A DNA stretch of 12,221 nt from Verrucomicrobiota bacterium (GTDB taxonomy: Bacteria > Verrucomicrobiota > Verrucomicrobiia > Opitutales > Opitutaceae), in contig JAUPWC010000212.1 in assembly GCA_030916665.1 (NCBI GenBank), forward strand, positions 1 to 12,221. The letters run 5' to 3'. Numbering within the stretch: position 1 is the first letter of the stretch; each line of letters opens with the position of its first letter. Below the pieces are notes generated by a model, which saw only the letters and a program-made list of their open reading frames with translations, did not search any database and was not told the DNA's origin. The position numbers and the translations under genes were made by a program. Positions 1 to 5,036 of the stretch are shown here, piece by piece.

Positions 1-252
1 GCCTTCCCGCTCTACGCGGCGGGCATGTGCCTCGAGGCGACCTTCAACGGCTCGGGCGACACCTGGACGCCCACCCGGCTCAACTTCTTCTGCCTGTGGC
101 TCGGCCAGGTGCCGCTGGCGTGGGTGTTATCCGACCCGGCCGGGCTCGGGCCGCTTGGCGTCTATATCGCCGTGCCGGTTTCGTTCACGGCGCTGACGGT
201 GTGGAGCGCGGTGCTTTTTCGACGCGGCAAGTGGAAGGAGCAAAAGGTGTGA
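1..252 (+). CDS. MATE-family multidrug/Na+ efflux transporter, C-terminal end (partial)
   Basis: The reading frame is open from base 1 and stops at 250-252, giving the last 83 residues; the start lies outside the window. MATE proteins are 12-helix inner-membrane antiporters that expel cationic drugs and metabolites using Na+ or H+ gradients. The visible segment has the family-typical NGSGDTWTPT stretch (residues 16-25 of the fragment; many MATE proteins have GAGDTRTPT here), followed by two hydrophobic helices (about residues 29-44 and 50-71) and a short basic cytoplasmic tail, RRGKWKEQKV. Substrate cannot be judged from this piece. It converges with the M1 peptidase gene, leaving a 21-base gap that contains a weak hairpin. 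Family assignment is fairly secure; the exact subfamily (NorM or DinF type) is open. Confidence 0.8.
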   Translation, partial: AFPLYAAGMCLEATFNGSGDTWTPTRLNFFCLWLGQVPLAWVLSDPAGLGPLGVYIAVPVSFTALTVWSAVLFRRGKWKEQKV

Positions 253-256
253 GGCT

Positions 257-280
257 GCTCTGACTCCCGGTGGTCAGCGC
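257..280. terminator. Weak hairpin between convergent genes
   Basis: Bases 257-264 and 273-280 form an 8-bp stem with one mismatch (259/278) around an 8-base loop. It lies just after the MATE stop codon and covers the stop codon of the opposing M1 gene, so it could end transcription from both sides. There is no T-run on either strand, so it is not a canonical intrinsic terminator. The call rests on position and stem only. Confidence 0.3.
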
Positions 281-1983
281 GGCGGCTGCACCGACATGAG
301 CCGCGTTTCTTTCAGAATCCAGAGGTTGGGATCGAGCTTGGCGCGGCCATAGCGCGCGGCGTCGAGTTCGGCCCGGCCGCCGGGCATCTCGATGCGTTCG
401 AGGCGCCCGTCCACCTCGATCTCGACGGGCATGGGGAACGGATAGTTGTCGGGCACCTCCCACCGCAGCACGAGTTTGTCGCCCTCGATGGTCGAAAGGA
501 GTTTCGGCAGCTTCGGCTGGTAGAGGTAGAAGTTGAAGAACCAGCTGAGATCGCGGCCGGCCACGACGTTGGCGGTGCGCACGAAGTCGTCGGAGTTGAC
601 GATACGGCCGGCGCGGCCGTCCTTGGGCCGGTCGCCGTTTTCCGGCGGATAGGCGAAGCGGCGCAGCACCTCGAGGGTCTGCTCCGCCCCGAGTTGAAAG
701 CGCAGCATGTGGACGATCCATGCGCCCTTGAAATAGACCTCGTTGCCGAGCTTCTCGGACATGTCCTGCATCGACGCCGAACCGGCCGGCACGACGGGGT
801 TTTCGTTTTTGATGCGCCGGCGGTTGTCATACATCGCGTGGTGGTAGGCCATCGCGCCCTCGCGCTCCTCGGCGTAGAGCGCCTGCATGTAGGTGCAGAG
901 CCCCTCGTGGATCCAGAAGTCGCGCCAGTCGGCGACCGACACAAGATTGGCCCACCATTCGTGGCCGAGTTCGTGGTGGTGCAGCCAGTCGTAACCGTGG
1001 GCGCCACCCTTGTATTTGTTGCCGTAGGCGATGATGGACTGGTGCTCCATGCCGAGGTGCGGGGTCTCCGCCACGCCATATTTCTCCCCGCGGAACGGAT
1101 ACGGCCCGAGCGTCCGCTCGTAGAAGTTCAGGTGCTCCATGAACTCCGGGAAAATCTTCTCACCGGCGGCCTTGTTCTCGGGGAGCACCCAGTAGGTCAT
1201 CGGGACCTGCTCGCCGGTCACGCTAGTGTAGTTGCGGGTGATCGTGTCGTAGGGCGCGATGTTGAGCGCGACACCGTAGTTGTTGATCGGGTAGTCGGTG
1301 TGCCAGTGGTAGGTGCGGGTGCCATCGTCGTGCGGGAGGACGCCGACCAAACGGCCATTGGTGGCAACGACGAGCGGCTGCGGCACGCGGATGCGAAGGG
1401 TGAAGGACGCGGGCTTGTCGGAGGGGTGGTCCTTGCACGGCCACCAGAGATCGGCGCCCTCGCCCTGGCACGATGTGGCGATCCACGGCTGACCGTCCTT
1501 GGTCTTGTCCCAGCTGAAACCGCCGTCCCACGGCGCCCGCACGGCCACGCGTGGCGCACCGGCATAGTCCACCGTGACGCGAAGGCTGGAGCCGGCCGGC
1601 TGCGTGGAACCAAGATTGATCCAAAGCCGCGGGCCACGGCGCTCAAAGCGCTCAACCCGAGCGGCCCATTCACCGGCCGCCACGCGCACCGCGCTGACGG
1701 TCAGCCGCGGGTCGAGATCGAGGACGAACCAGTCAAGCGGCGCCTGGGTGATCGCGATGATCGTGGCGCTGCCCGCGATGGTTTTCCTAGCCGGAAAGAT
1801 CTGTAGTGCCAGATCGACATGACGCAGATCGTAGGCGGCCTGCTCAGGCGGCAGATCGGCACCCGAATCTTCGGAAGCCGGGCGAGGCGCCGCTTTCTTC
1901 GGTGCCGTATGGCAACCGGACAGGACCAGCATGCTCATCACCGCCCAGACCATGACCCGCAAGGGGTGCTTAAGAACAACCAT
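274..1983 (-). CDS. M1 family zinc metallopeptidase, predicted lipoprotein
   Basis: 569 residues starting with ATG at 1983. M1 enzymes are zinc aminopeptidases that trim N-terminal residues from peptides. The N-terminus is a lipoprotein signal: basic start, hydrophobic stretch, then the lipobox LSGC with the modified cysteine at residue 24, so the protein should be anchored in the envelope. Residues about 45-250 match the M1 N-terminal beta domain. The catalytic domain shows GMEH (311-314, in place of the classical GAMEN exopeptidase motif), the zinc site HELGH (337-341) and the third ligand E360 exactly 18 residues on, so HEXXH-X18-E is intact. Tyr417 in VYFKG fits the transition-state-stabilising tyrosine. 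At 569 residues it is short for the family and seems to lack the large C-terminal helical domain, ending instead in a beta-rich segment (about 495-569). No Shine-Dalgarno sequence is visible. It is likely an envelope or periplasmic peptidase; substrate is unknown. Confidence 0.92.
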   Translation of the reverse strand: MVVLKHPLRVMVWAVMSMLVLSGCHTAPKKAAPRPASEDSGADLPPEQAAYDLRHVDLALQIFPARKTIAGSATIIAITQAPLDWFVLDLDPRLTVSAVRVAAGEWAARVERFERRGPRLWINLGSTQPAGSSLRVTVDYAGAPRVAVRAPWDGGFSWDKTKDGQPWIATSCQGEGADLWWPCKDHPSDKPASFTLRIRVPQPLVVATNGRLVGVLPHDDGTRTYHWHTDYPINNYGVALNIAPYDTITRNYTSVTGEQVPMTYWVLPENKAAGEKIFPEFMEHLNFYERTLGPYPFRGEKYGVAETPHLGMEHQSIIAYGNKYKGGAHGYDWLHHHELGHEWWANLVSVADWRDFWIHEGLCTYMQALYAEEREGAMAYHHAMYDNRRRIKNENPVVPAGSASMQDMSEKLGNEVYFKGAWIVHMLRFQLGAEQTLEVLRRFAYPPENGDRPKDGRAGRIVNSDDFVRTANVVAGRDLSWFFNFYLYQPKLPKLLSTIEGDKLVLRWEVPDNYPFPMPVEIEVDGRLERIEMPGGRAELDAARYGRAKLDPNLWILKETRLMSVQPPR

Positions 1984-1989
1984 GAGTTT

Positions 1990-2017
1990 GGGATAGCGCT
2001 GGCGGCACCTGAGTCAA
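1990..2017 (-). promoter_or_regulatory. Possible promoter of the M1 peptidase gene, near-leaderless
   Basis: On the minus strand, TTGACT (2017-2012) is followed after 16 bases by TATCCC (1995-1990), and the ATG lies 6 bases beyond. If this were used, transcription would start at or next to the start codon, giving a leaderless message. That would agree with the missing ribosome binding site. The -35 match is good but the -10 match is poor. Confidence 0.25.
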
Positions 2018-2096
2018 CGCCACCAAAGCATACGCATCCAGACGCCAGCAAATCCTGCCGTTTGCGTCGCAGGTTGATCGCGCGCAAGCCGCCCGC

Positions 2097-2228
2097 TCAG
2101 CTCTCCGTATCGGTTTTGGGACCGTCGTGAAAGCCGCCGTCATCCTGATAGCCGTCCTCCGCATGGCGGAAACTGAAGGCGAAGACGGTCAGGGATAAAC
2201 CAAGGGCGACTAGGCAAAGAATGAGCAT
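2097..2228 (-). CDS. Small single-span membrane protein, hypothetical (43 aa)
   Basis: The frame from ATG at 2228 encodes 43 residues: a hydrophobic helix (about 1-20, MLILCLVALGLSLTVFAFSF) followed by a short, polar, mostly acidic tail with several Asp, Gly and His (HAEDGYQDDGGFHDG). Predicted topology is one membrane span with a hydrophilic C-terminus. The frame stays open upstream to an ATG at 2333, but that start would overlap the promoter-like sequence at 2306-2333 and would add a Cys/Arg-rich segment unlike a natural N-terminus, so the short start is preferred. GGGGAG lies about 14 bases upstream of it, rather far for a ribosome binding site. Size and layout recall CcoS-type cbb3 oxidase assembly proteins, but there is no clear motif match, so this is not claimed. 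It lies upstream of the M1 gene on the same strand with a 113-base gap. Codon use and the clear hydrophobic/acidic split support a real gene; function unknown. Confidence 0.5.
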   Translation of the reverse strand: MLILCLVALGLSLTVFAFSFRHAEDGYQDDGGFHDGPKTDTES

Positions 2229-2305
2229 GGGATTGAGTGACGCTCCCCACACTGCATATGTGATTCCACAAAGGCGCCTCCGTATACATCTTACTGTTGA
2301 TGATA

Positions 2306-2333
2306 AATATAAATCTATATTTTGCTGATGCAA
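2306..2333 (-). promoter_or_regulatory. Promoter-like sequence upstream of the small membrane protein gene
   Basis: Minus-strand TTGCAT (2333-2328) and TATATT (2311-2306) are 16 bases apart, in an AT-rich stretch that stands out from its surroundings. Transcription from it would begin near 2299, about 70 bases before the ATG at 2228. This is a sigma-70-like match only. Confidence 0.4.
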
Positions 2334-2345
2334 ACGGCTTTCAGG

Positions 2346-2366
2346 CAGATTTTTCCCATAAATCTG
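2346..2366. repeat. 21-base inverted repeat, 7-bp arms
   Basis: CAGATTT (2346-2352) and AAATCTG (2360-2366) are perfect inverted arms around a 7-base spacer. They sit about 13 bases upstream of the promoter-like sequence that reads toward the small membrane protein gene. This is the size and place expected of a dimeric regulator's operator, but a chance palindrome in AT-rich DNA cannot be excluded. Confidence 0.35.
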
Positions 2367-2437
2367 TCATGAAAATATAACACATTCGTTACAACACTTC
2401 GGCCCTGTTGGGAATGCACCCTACCACCAAAACGAGG

Positions 2438-2595
2438 TTAGTAGTGCCTCACAAACTCGCCGATGAAACGGTCGGGGTTGCGTCCGGCCACCCGGGACTC
2501 GACCGCTGACCGAGGTTGAGGATCGCCCGGGTCTTGGTCTTTTGCCAACGCCAGCAGGCGTGACCGATGCAGATGAGTTCGCGCCCGTCGGGAAT
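2438..2595 (-). pseudogene. Possible decayed coding fragment
   Basis: Two minus-strand frames in this stretch read like pieces of one protein. The upstream part (from 2595, after an in-frame TGA at 2598-2596) gives IPDGRELICIGHACWRWQKT and continues for about 10 more plausible residues. The downstream part, in a different frame, ends in SRVAGRNPDRFIGEFVRHY and stops at 2440-2438. A single frameshift around 2500 would join them. A third frame through the region has a 75-codon ORF (2421-2648) rich in Pro, Arg and Ser, which looks like an artefact. I do not recognise the family. It could be a remnant of a transposase or another accessory gene, or simply non-coding DNA. Confidence 0.2.
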
Positions 2596-2705
2596 TCAGG
2601 GATGATCGTCGGCTCCATGAAACTCCAGAGAAGTCTAGACCACGCCAATTGGTGGCAACATCCCTGTCGTAACTGATAATTTTAGCCCCAGTTCGGCGGG
2701 TCGGG

Positions 2706-3767
2706 TCACTTGTTCAGCTCCTGCATTTTTTCGCGGAAGAACCGCCCCTGTCGCGACGGGGTGTAGTTCCAGTCGTCGAGCAGATTGGGCGTCCAATCGA
2801 CGTCAAACACCCAGGGCGTCCACGAAATGCCCCGCTTCTCGAAAAACGCGATGATCGCCTCGCCGTAGGTCTCGTCGCCGATCACCGGCACGTGGGCGCC
2901 GCGGTCACCCTCCTGCATGAAGCCGAATTCCGTGGCCACGATCGGATATCTGGCCGCGACATCGCCCCAGTCGCGCTGCCAGTTGGCTTCCCAATTTTCG
3001 CGTCGCTTCTGCGGATAGGGATGCGTCACGTAGGCGACGTTGGAGGCCTTCACCGGATCGTAGCGGACCTGTGAGAGATCGTAGCCCCAGTTGAAGCCCG
3101 CCACGAGCACGATAGCCCGCGGATTGATGGTCTGGATCATGGAGGTCAGGTCCTCGATGAATCGTCGGTAATCGCCCCAGGGCATCGGCCCCATGTTGCC
3201 GTCGCGGTTGGTCGGCTCGTTGTAAAGCTCATACATCGCGACCACGGAGTTGTTCTTGTAGCGCTCGGCGATGATATACCAGAAGCGGAAGGTTTCGTCG
3301 CGCGAGGTGAGGTAGCGCGACGTGTGGTAAACGCCCGTGAGCACGTTGCCGATGGTGTGCCAGTCGATGATCACATGCATGCCGAGTTCGCCCGACCACT
3401 GCACGGCCTCGTCGAGCAGCTTCAGGTATTCCCGCTCCCCCACCTGCCGCCAGTCCGCCGGATGAATCGGGATGCGCACGACATTGGCATTCCACTTCTT
3501 CGCCTCCTCGAAGTAGCGGCGCCCCCACTGGCCCTTCTTCACCAGTTCCGCCGGATCCGACGTCGCCAGACCGCGGAATACGACGGTCTCCCCCTGCGGA
3601 TTGACGAAGCGGTTTCCCTTCACCGCAATCACCGGCAGCGTGGCCGTGGCCTTGGCCTCGGCGGGAGGGGCACTGAACGACGCCGGAGCGGGCGAGGTCT
3701 GGGCGATGACATGGGTGGCCATGAACAGGCTGAGAAGGAGCGCCCCGTGAGTATGGGAGGGTTTCAT
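2706..3767 (-). CDS. Secreted glycoside hydrolase family 5 protein (cellulase/endoglucanase-like)
   Basis: 353 residues from ATG at 3767. A Sec signal peptide is visible (hydrophobic residues 9-21, likely cleavage after VIA at 22), then an Ala/Pro-rich linker (about 25-45) and a single TIM-barrel domain (about 46-350). GH5 landmarks are all present: Arg98 in VVRIP, the acid/base Glu184 in ELYNEP, His249 in THPYP, the nucleophile Glu280 in ATEFGF, and the aromatic strand SWTPWVFD (315-322). GH5 enzymes are retaining hydrolases of beta-linked glucans or mannans; both catalytic glutamates are kept, so it should be active. The N-terminal layout (GNRFVNPQGETVVFRGL) is typical of bacterial endoglucanase-like members. 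No carbohydrate-binding module is attached. No ribosome binding site is evident. It stands alone, 189 bases downstream of the sigma/membrane protein pair on the same strand, without sugar transporters nearby. Substrate may be environmental polysaccharide or an envelope glycan; the sequence does not decide. Confidence 0.92.
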   Translation of the reverse strand: MKPSHTHGALLLSLFMATHVIAQTSPAPASFSAPPAEAKATATLPVIAVKGNRFVNPQGETVVFRGLATSDPAELVKKGQWGRRYFEEAKKWNANVVRIPIHPADWRQVGEREYLKLLDEAVQWSGELGMHVIIDWHTIGNVLTGVYHTSRYLTSRDETFRFWYIIAERYKNNSVVAMYELYNEPTNRDGNMGPMPWGDYRRFIEDLTSMIQTINPRAIVLVAGFNWGYDLSQVRYDPVKASNVAYVTHPYPQKRRENWEANWQRDWGDVAARYPIVATEFGFMQEGDRGAHVPVIGDETYGEAIIAFFEKRGISWTPWVFDVDWTPNLLDDWNYTPSRQGRFFREKMQELNK

Positions 3768-3956
3768 GCAAGGAGAAGTCTTGCCAGATCCATGCCCGAA
3801 TCAACCGCAACCGCCTTCACTCAATAGCCTTTGCCCAATTCCTAAATCGATCTGATTCCATCGAGGTATCATCGCCCACCTCCGGCCCCGGCTCGCCCAA
3901 GTTACCGAATTGGCTTTTTGTGCATGGTGAGCGGACACCGCGATTGGATGCCAGAA

Positions 3957-4316
3957 TCAAAGTCCGGTTTGTTTTGATACAAGCAGGAGCTCCACCCGCT
4001 TGATCTCCCGCAGCAGACGGTTGGACTGCATCTCAAGCCAGAACCAGACCTTCAGGAAACTGACCATGAGGAAGCTGAGCAGGGCCAACCCGCCCCAGCG
4101 AAGCTGAAGCGCCACGGTTTCGGCTTCGTAGAAGCGGATGATCGTCCAGACCAGCACCCCGGAGAACACGAGGCTGAACGTAACGGTCAGGACGTTGAGC
4201 CAGCGATTGCGTCCGCGGAAGGCGACGATCACTTCCTCGGCCAGGTTCTGATCGGCCGCGAGCGACTCGCCGCCGGATTGGCCGAGAAGCGCGGCTTGGC
4301 TTTTGGTCGATGTCAT
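3957..4316 (-). CDS. Two-helix inner-membrane protein coupled to an ECF sigma factor (possible sigma regulator)
   Basis: 119 residues. Its ATG overlaps the stop codon of the sigma gene by 4 bases (ATGA at 4313-4316), so the two are translated together. The polar N-terminus (1-38) lies before two hydrophobic helices (about 40-62 and 74-94), which form a hairpin with both ends on the same side, presumably cytoplasmic. After helix 2 comes an amphipathic, basic/leucine-rich helix (about 95-113, LEMQSNRLLREIKRVELLL). Gene coupling suggests it controls the sigma factor, in the place usually taken by an anti-sigma factor. It has no zinc-binding HxxxCxxC motif and no obvious periplasmic sensor domain, so it is not a classical ZAS anti-sigma. 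The regulatory role is inference from gene order; the membrane topology is directly visible. Confidence 0.8.
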   Translation of the reverse strand: MTSTKSQAALLGQSGGESLAADQNLAEEVIVAFRGRNRWLNVLTVTFSLVFSGVLVWTIIRFYEAETVALQLRWGGLALLSFLMVSFLKVWFWLEMQSNRLLREIKRVELLLVSKQTGL

Positions 4317-4873
4317 TCATGGGATTGGCATCCAAGTTTCTGTCTGCTGGTTTCAAGGATCGAAAACAGCCGCGACTTCACGGTGCCGGCGGGTAGGTCG
4401 AGAATCTCGGCAATCTCGGCGACGCTGCGCCCGAGCTGATAGAAAAGGTGGAGAAGTTCCCGCTGCTCGGCGGGCAACCGGGCAATGACCGCACGCAGTC
4501 TCAGGGCCTCGTCGGACGGATCGGCTGTCGCCGGCGCCGGGTCCAGATTCTCGGCCTCTCTGGCGGCCGTCTCGGCGCGCTTCCGGTCCAGGGTTCTTCG
4601 CCGCACCCAGTCGGTGCTGCGCCGTTCCACAATGCGGAAAGCCCAGCGCGGAAAACAGGCCGGATCATCCAGACCCGACACTCCGCGCGCGATGGCCTGC
4701 CACACTTCGGCTGTGACCTCGTCGGCCGCATGCGACTGCTCGACCCGGACCAAGGCCAGCCGCCAGAGGTCGGCCCGCCACAGTTCATACAGGTCACGAA
4801 AGGCCTTCTCCTCGCCCGCCTGCACGGAGAGCACCAGCCACTCGGTCAGGACTTGCTTGGTGTCTTGGTTCAT
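4313..4873 (-). CDS. ECF-type RNA polymerase sigma factor
   Basis: 186 residues from the ATG at 4873. An in-frame ATG 11 codons upstream (4906) is possible, but the added MPGCATFGRIP does not look like a sigma N-terminus. Region 2 spans about residues 19-92: the core-binding and -10-recognition helices include DLYELWRADLWRLALVRV, then ADEVTAEVWQAI and the ARGVSGLD..FPRWAFRIVERRSTDWVRRR segment. An acidic/Ala linker (about 98-120) leads to region 4 (about 121-180) with RLPAEQRELLHLFYQLGRS and the helix-turn-helix VAEIAEILDLPAGTVKSRL that reads the -35 element. There is no region 1 or 3, as expected for an ECF factor. It redirects RNA polymerase to a small regulon, probably for an envelope or stress signal. 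The promoter it recognises is not evident here. The overlapping downstream membrane protein is the likely partner. The stretch upstream (4874-5024) has an unusual inverted repeat and a promoter-like element, so the pair may have its own promoter separate from the permease gene. Confidence 0.93.
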   Translation of the reverse strand: MNQDTKQVLTEWLVLSVQAGEEKAFRDLYELWRADLWRLALVRVEQSHAADEVTAEVWQAIARGVSGLDDPACFPRWAFRIVERRSTDWVRRRTLDRKRAETAAREAENLDPAPATADPSDEALRLRAVIARLPAEQRELLHLFYQLGRSVAEIAEILDLPAGTVKSRLFSILETSRQKLGCQSHE

Positions 4874-4926
4874 CGGAATTCGACCAAAGGTCGCACATCC
4901 CGGCATTCCGGTTCAAACAATCGCGG

Positions 4927-4941
4927 CCCGGCAAGGCCGGG
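4927..4941. other. Short GC-rich hairpin in the sigma gene leader
   Basis: CCCGGC-AAG-GCCGGG forms a perfect 6-bp stem with a 3-base loop, about 53 bases upstream of the sigma ATG. If transcription begins near 4953 it would lie in the leader. No T-run follows on either strand. It could slow ribosome or polymerase access; nothing more can be said. Confidence 0.3.
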
Positions 4942-5014
4942 AAGTCACAAGTATCTAGTATTCTAGCAACAAGAGAAACCCCGCCATCGGCCGCCCTCTT
5001 GATACTTGTTACTT
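4942..5014. repeat. 14-bp inverted repeat (13/14) flanking the sigma promoter region
   Basis: AAGTCACAAGTATC at 4942-4955 is matched by the reverse complement of 5001-5014 (AAGTAACAAGTATC); one base in 14 differs. The 45-base spacer contains a nested CAAGAG/CTCTTG pair (4970-4975 / 4996-5001) and two CTAG tetramers (4955-4958, 4963-4966). The arrangement could be a paired operator, a foldable leader, or the ends of a tiny mobile-element remnant. No flanking target-site duplication was recognised. The repeat edge at 5014 abuts the hairpin at the end of the permease gene. Confidence 0.5.
4960..4968 (-). promoter_or_regulatory. Extended -10-like element before the ECF sigma gene
   Basis: On the minus strand 4968-4960 reads TGCTAGAAT, matching the extended -10 pattern TGnTAnAAT. 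No good -35 is seen 17 bases upstream. Transcription would begin near 4953, about 80 bases before the sigma ATG. The element lies between the two arms of the 14-bp inverted repeat. Confidence 0.35.
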
Positions 5015-5036
5015 CGCGACGATCTCAATCGTCGCG
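5015..5036. terminator. Perfect 9-bp hairpin across the permease stop codon
   Basis: CGCGACGAT (5015-5023) and ATCGTCGCG (5028-5036) pair perfectly around a 4-base loop. The stop codon of the permease gene (5027-5025) lies in the loop, so the last codons form one arm. No T-run follows on the minus strand, so it would act as a Rho-assisted or RNA-stabilising 3' hairpin rather than a classical intrinsic terminator. Confidence 0.4.

Larger units (their letters stand above)
2229..2705. other. Loosely coded interval with AT-rich island
   Basis: These 477 bases hold no convincing intact gene. About 2296-2395 is strongly AT-rich (only 6 of the 30 bases 2301-2330 are G or C) in otherwise GC-rich surroundings. 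This part contains a promoter-like sequence and an inverted repeat, listed separately. About 2405-2600 returns to high GC and contains a possible decayed coding fragment. About 2649-2705 is the 3' side of the GH5 gene; a weak 5-bp inverted repeat (AACTG/CAGTT at 2670-2692) lies there, but I see no clear terminator. Confidence 0.5.

Noticed and set aside
694..1806. A 370-codon plus-strand open frame antisense to the M1 peptidase
   Set aside because: The M1 frame has HEXXH-X18-E and a lipobox; the antisense frame is Val/Arg/His-rich with no motif.
2097..2333. 78-residue version of the small membrane protein starting at 2333
   Set aside because: The added N-terminus overlaps the promoter-like hexamers, comes from AT-rich non-coding-looking DNA, and is Cys/Arg-rich. 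The ATG at 2228 starts directly with the hydrophobic helix.
4313..4906. Longer ECF sigma frame with 11 more N-terminal residues
   Set aside because: The extra residues are Cys/Gly/Pro-containing and unlike sigma N-termini; the start at 4873 begins with a typical polar helix.
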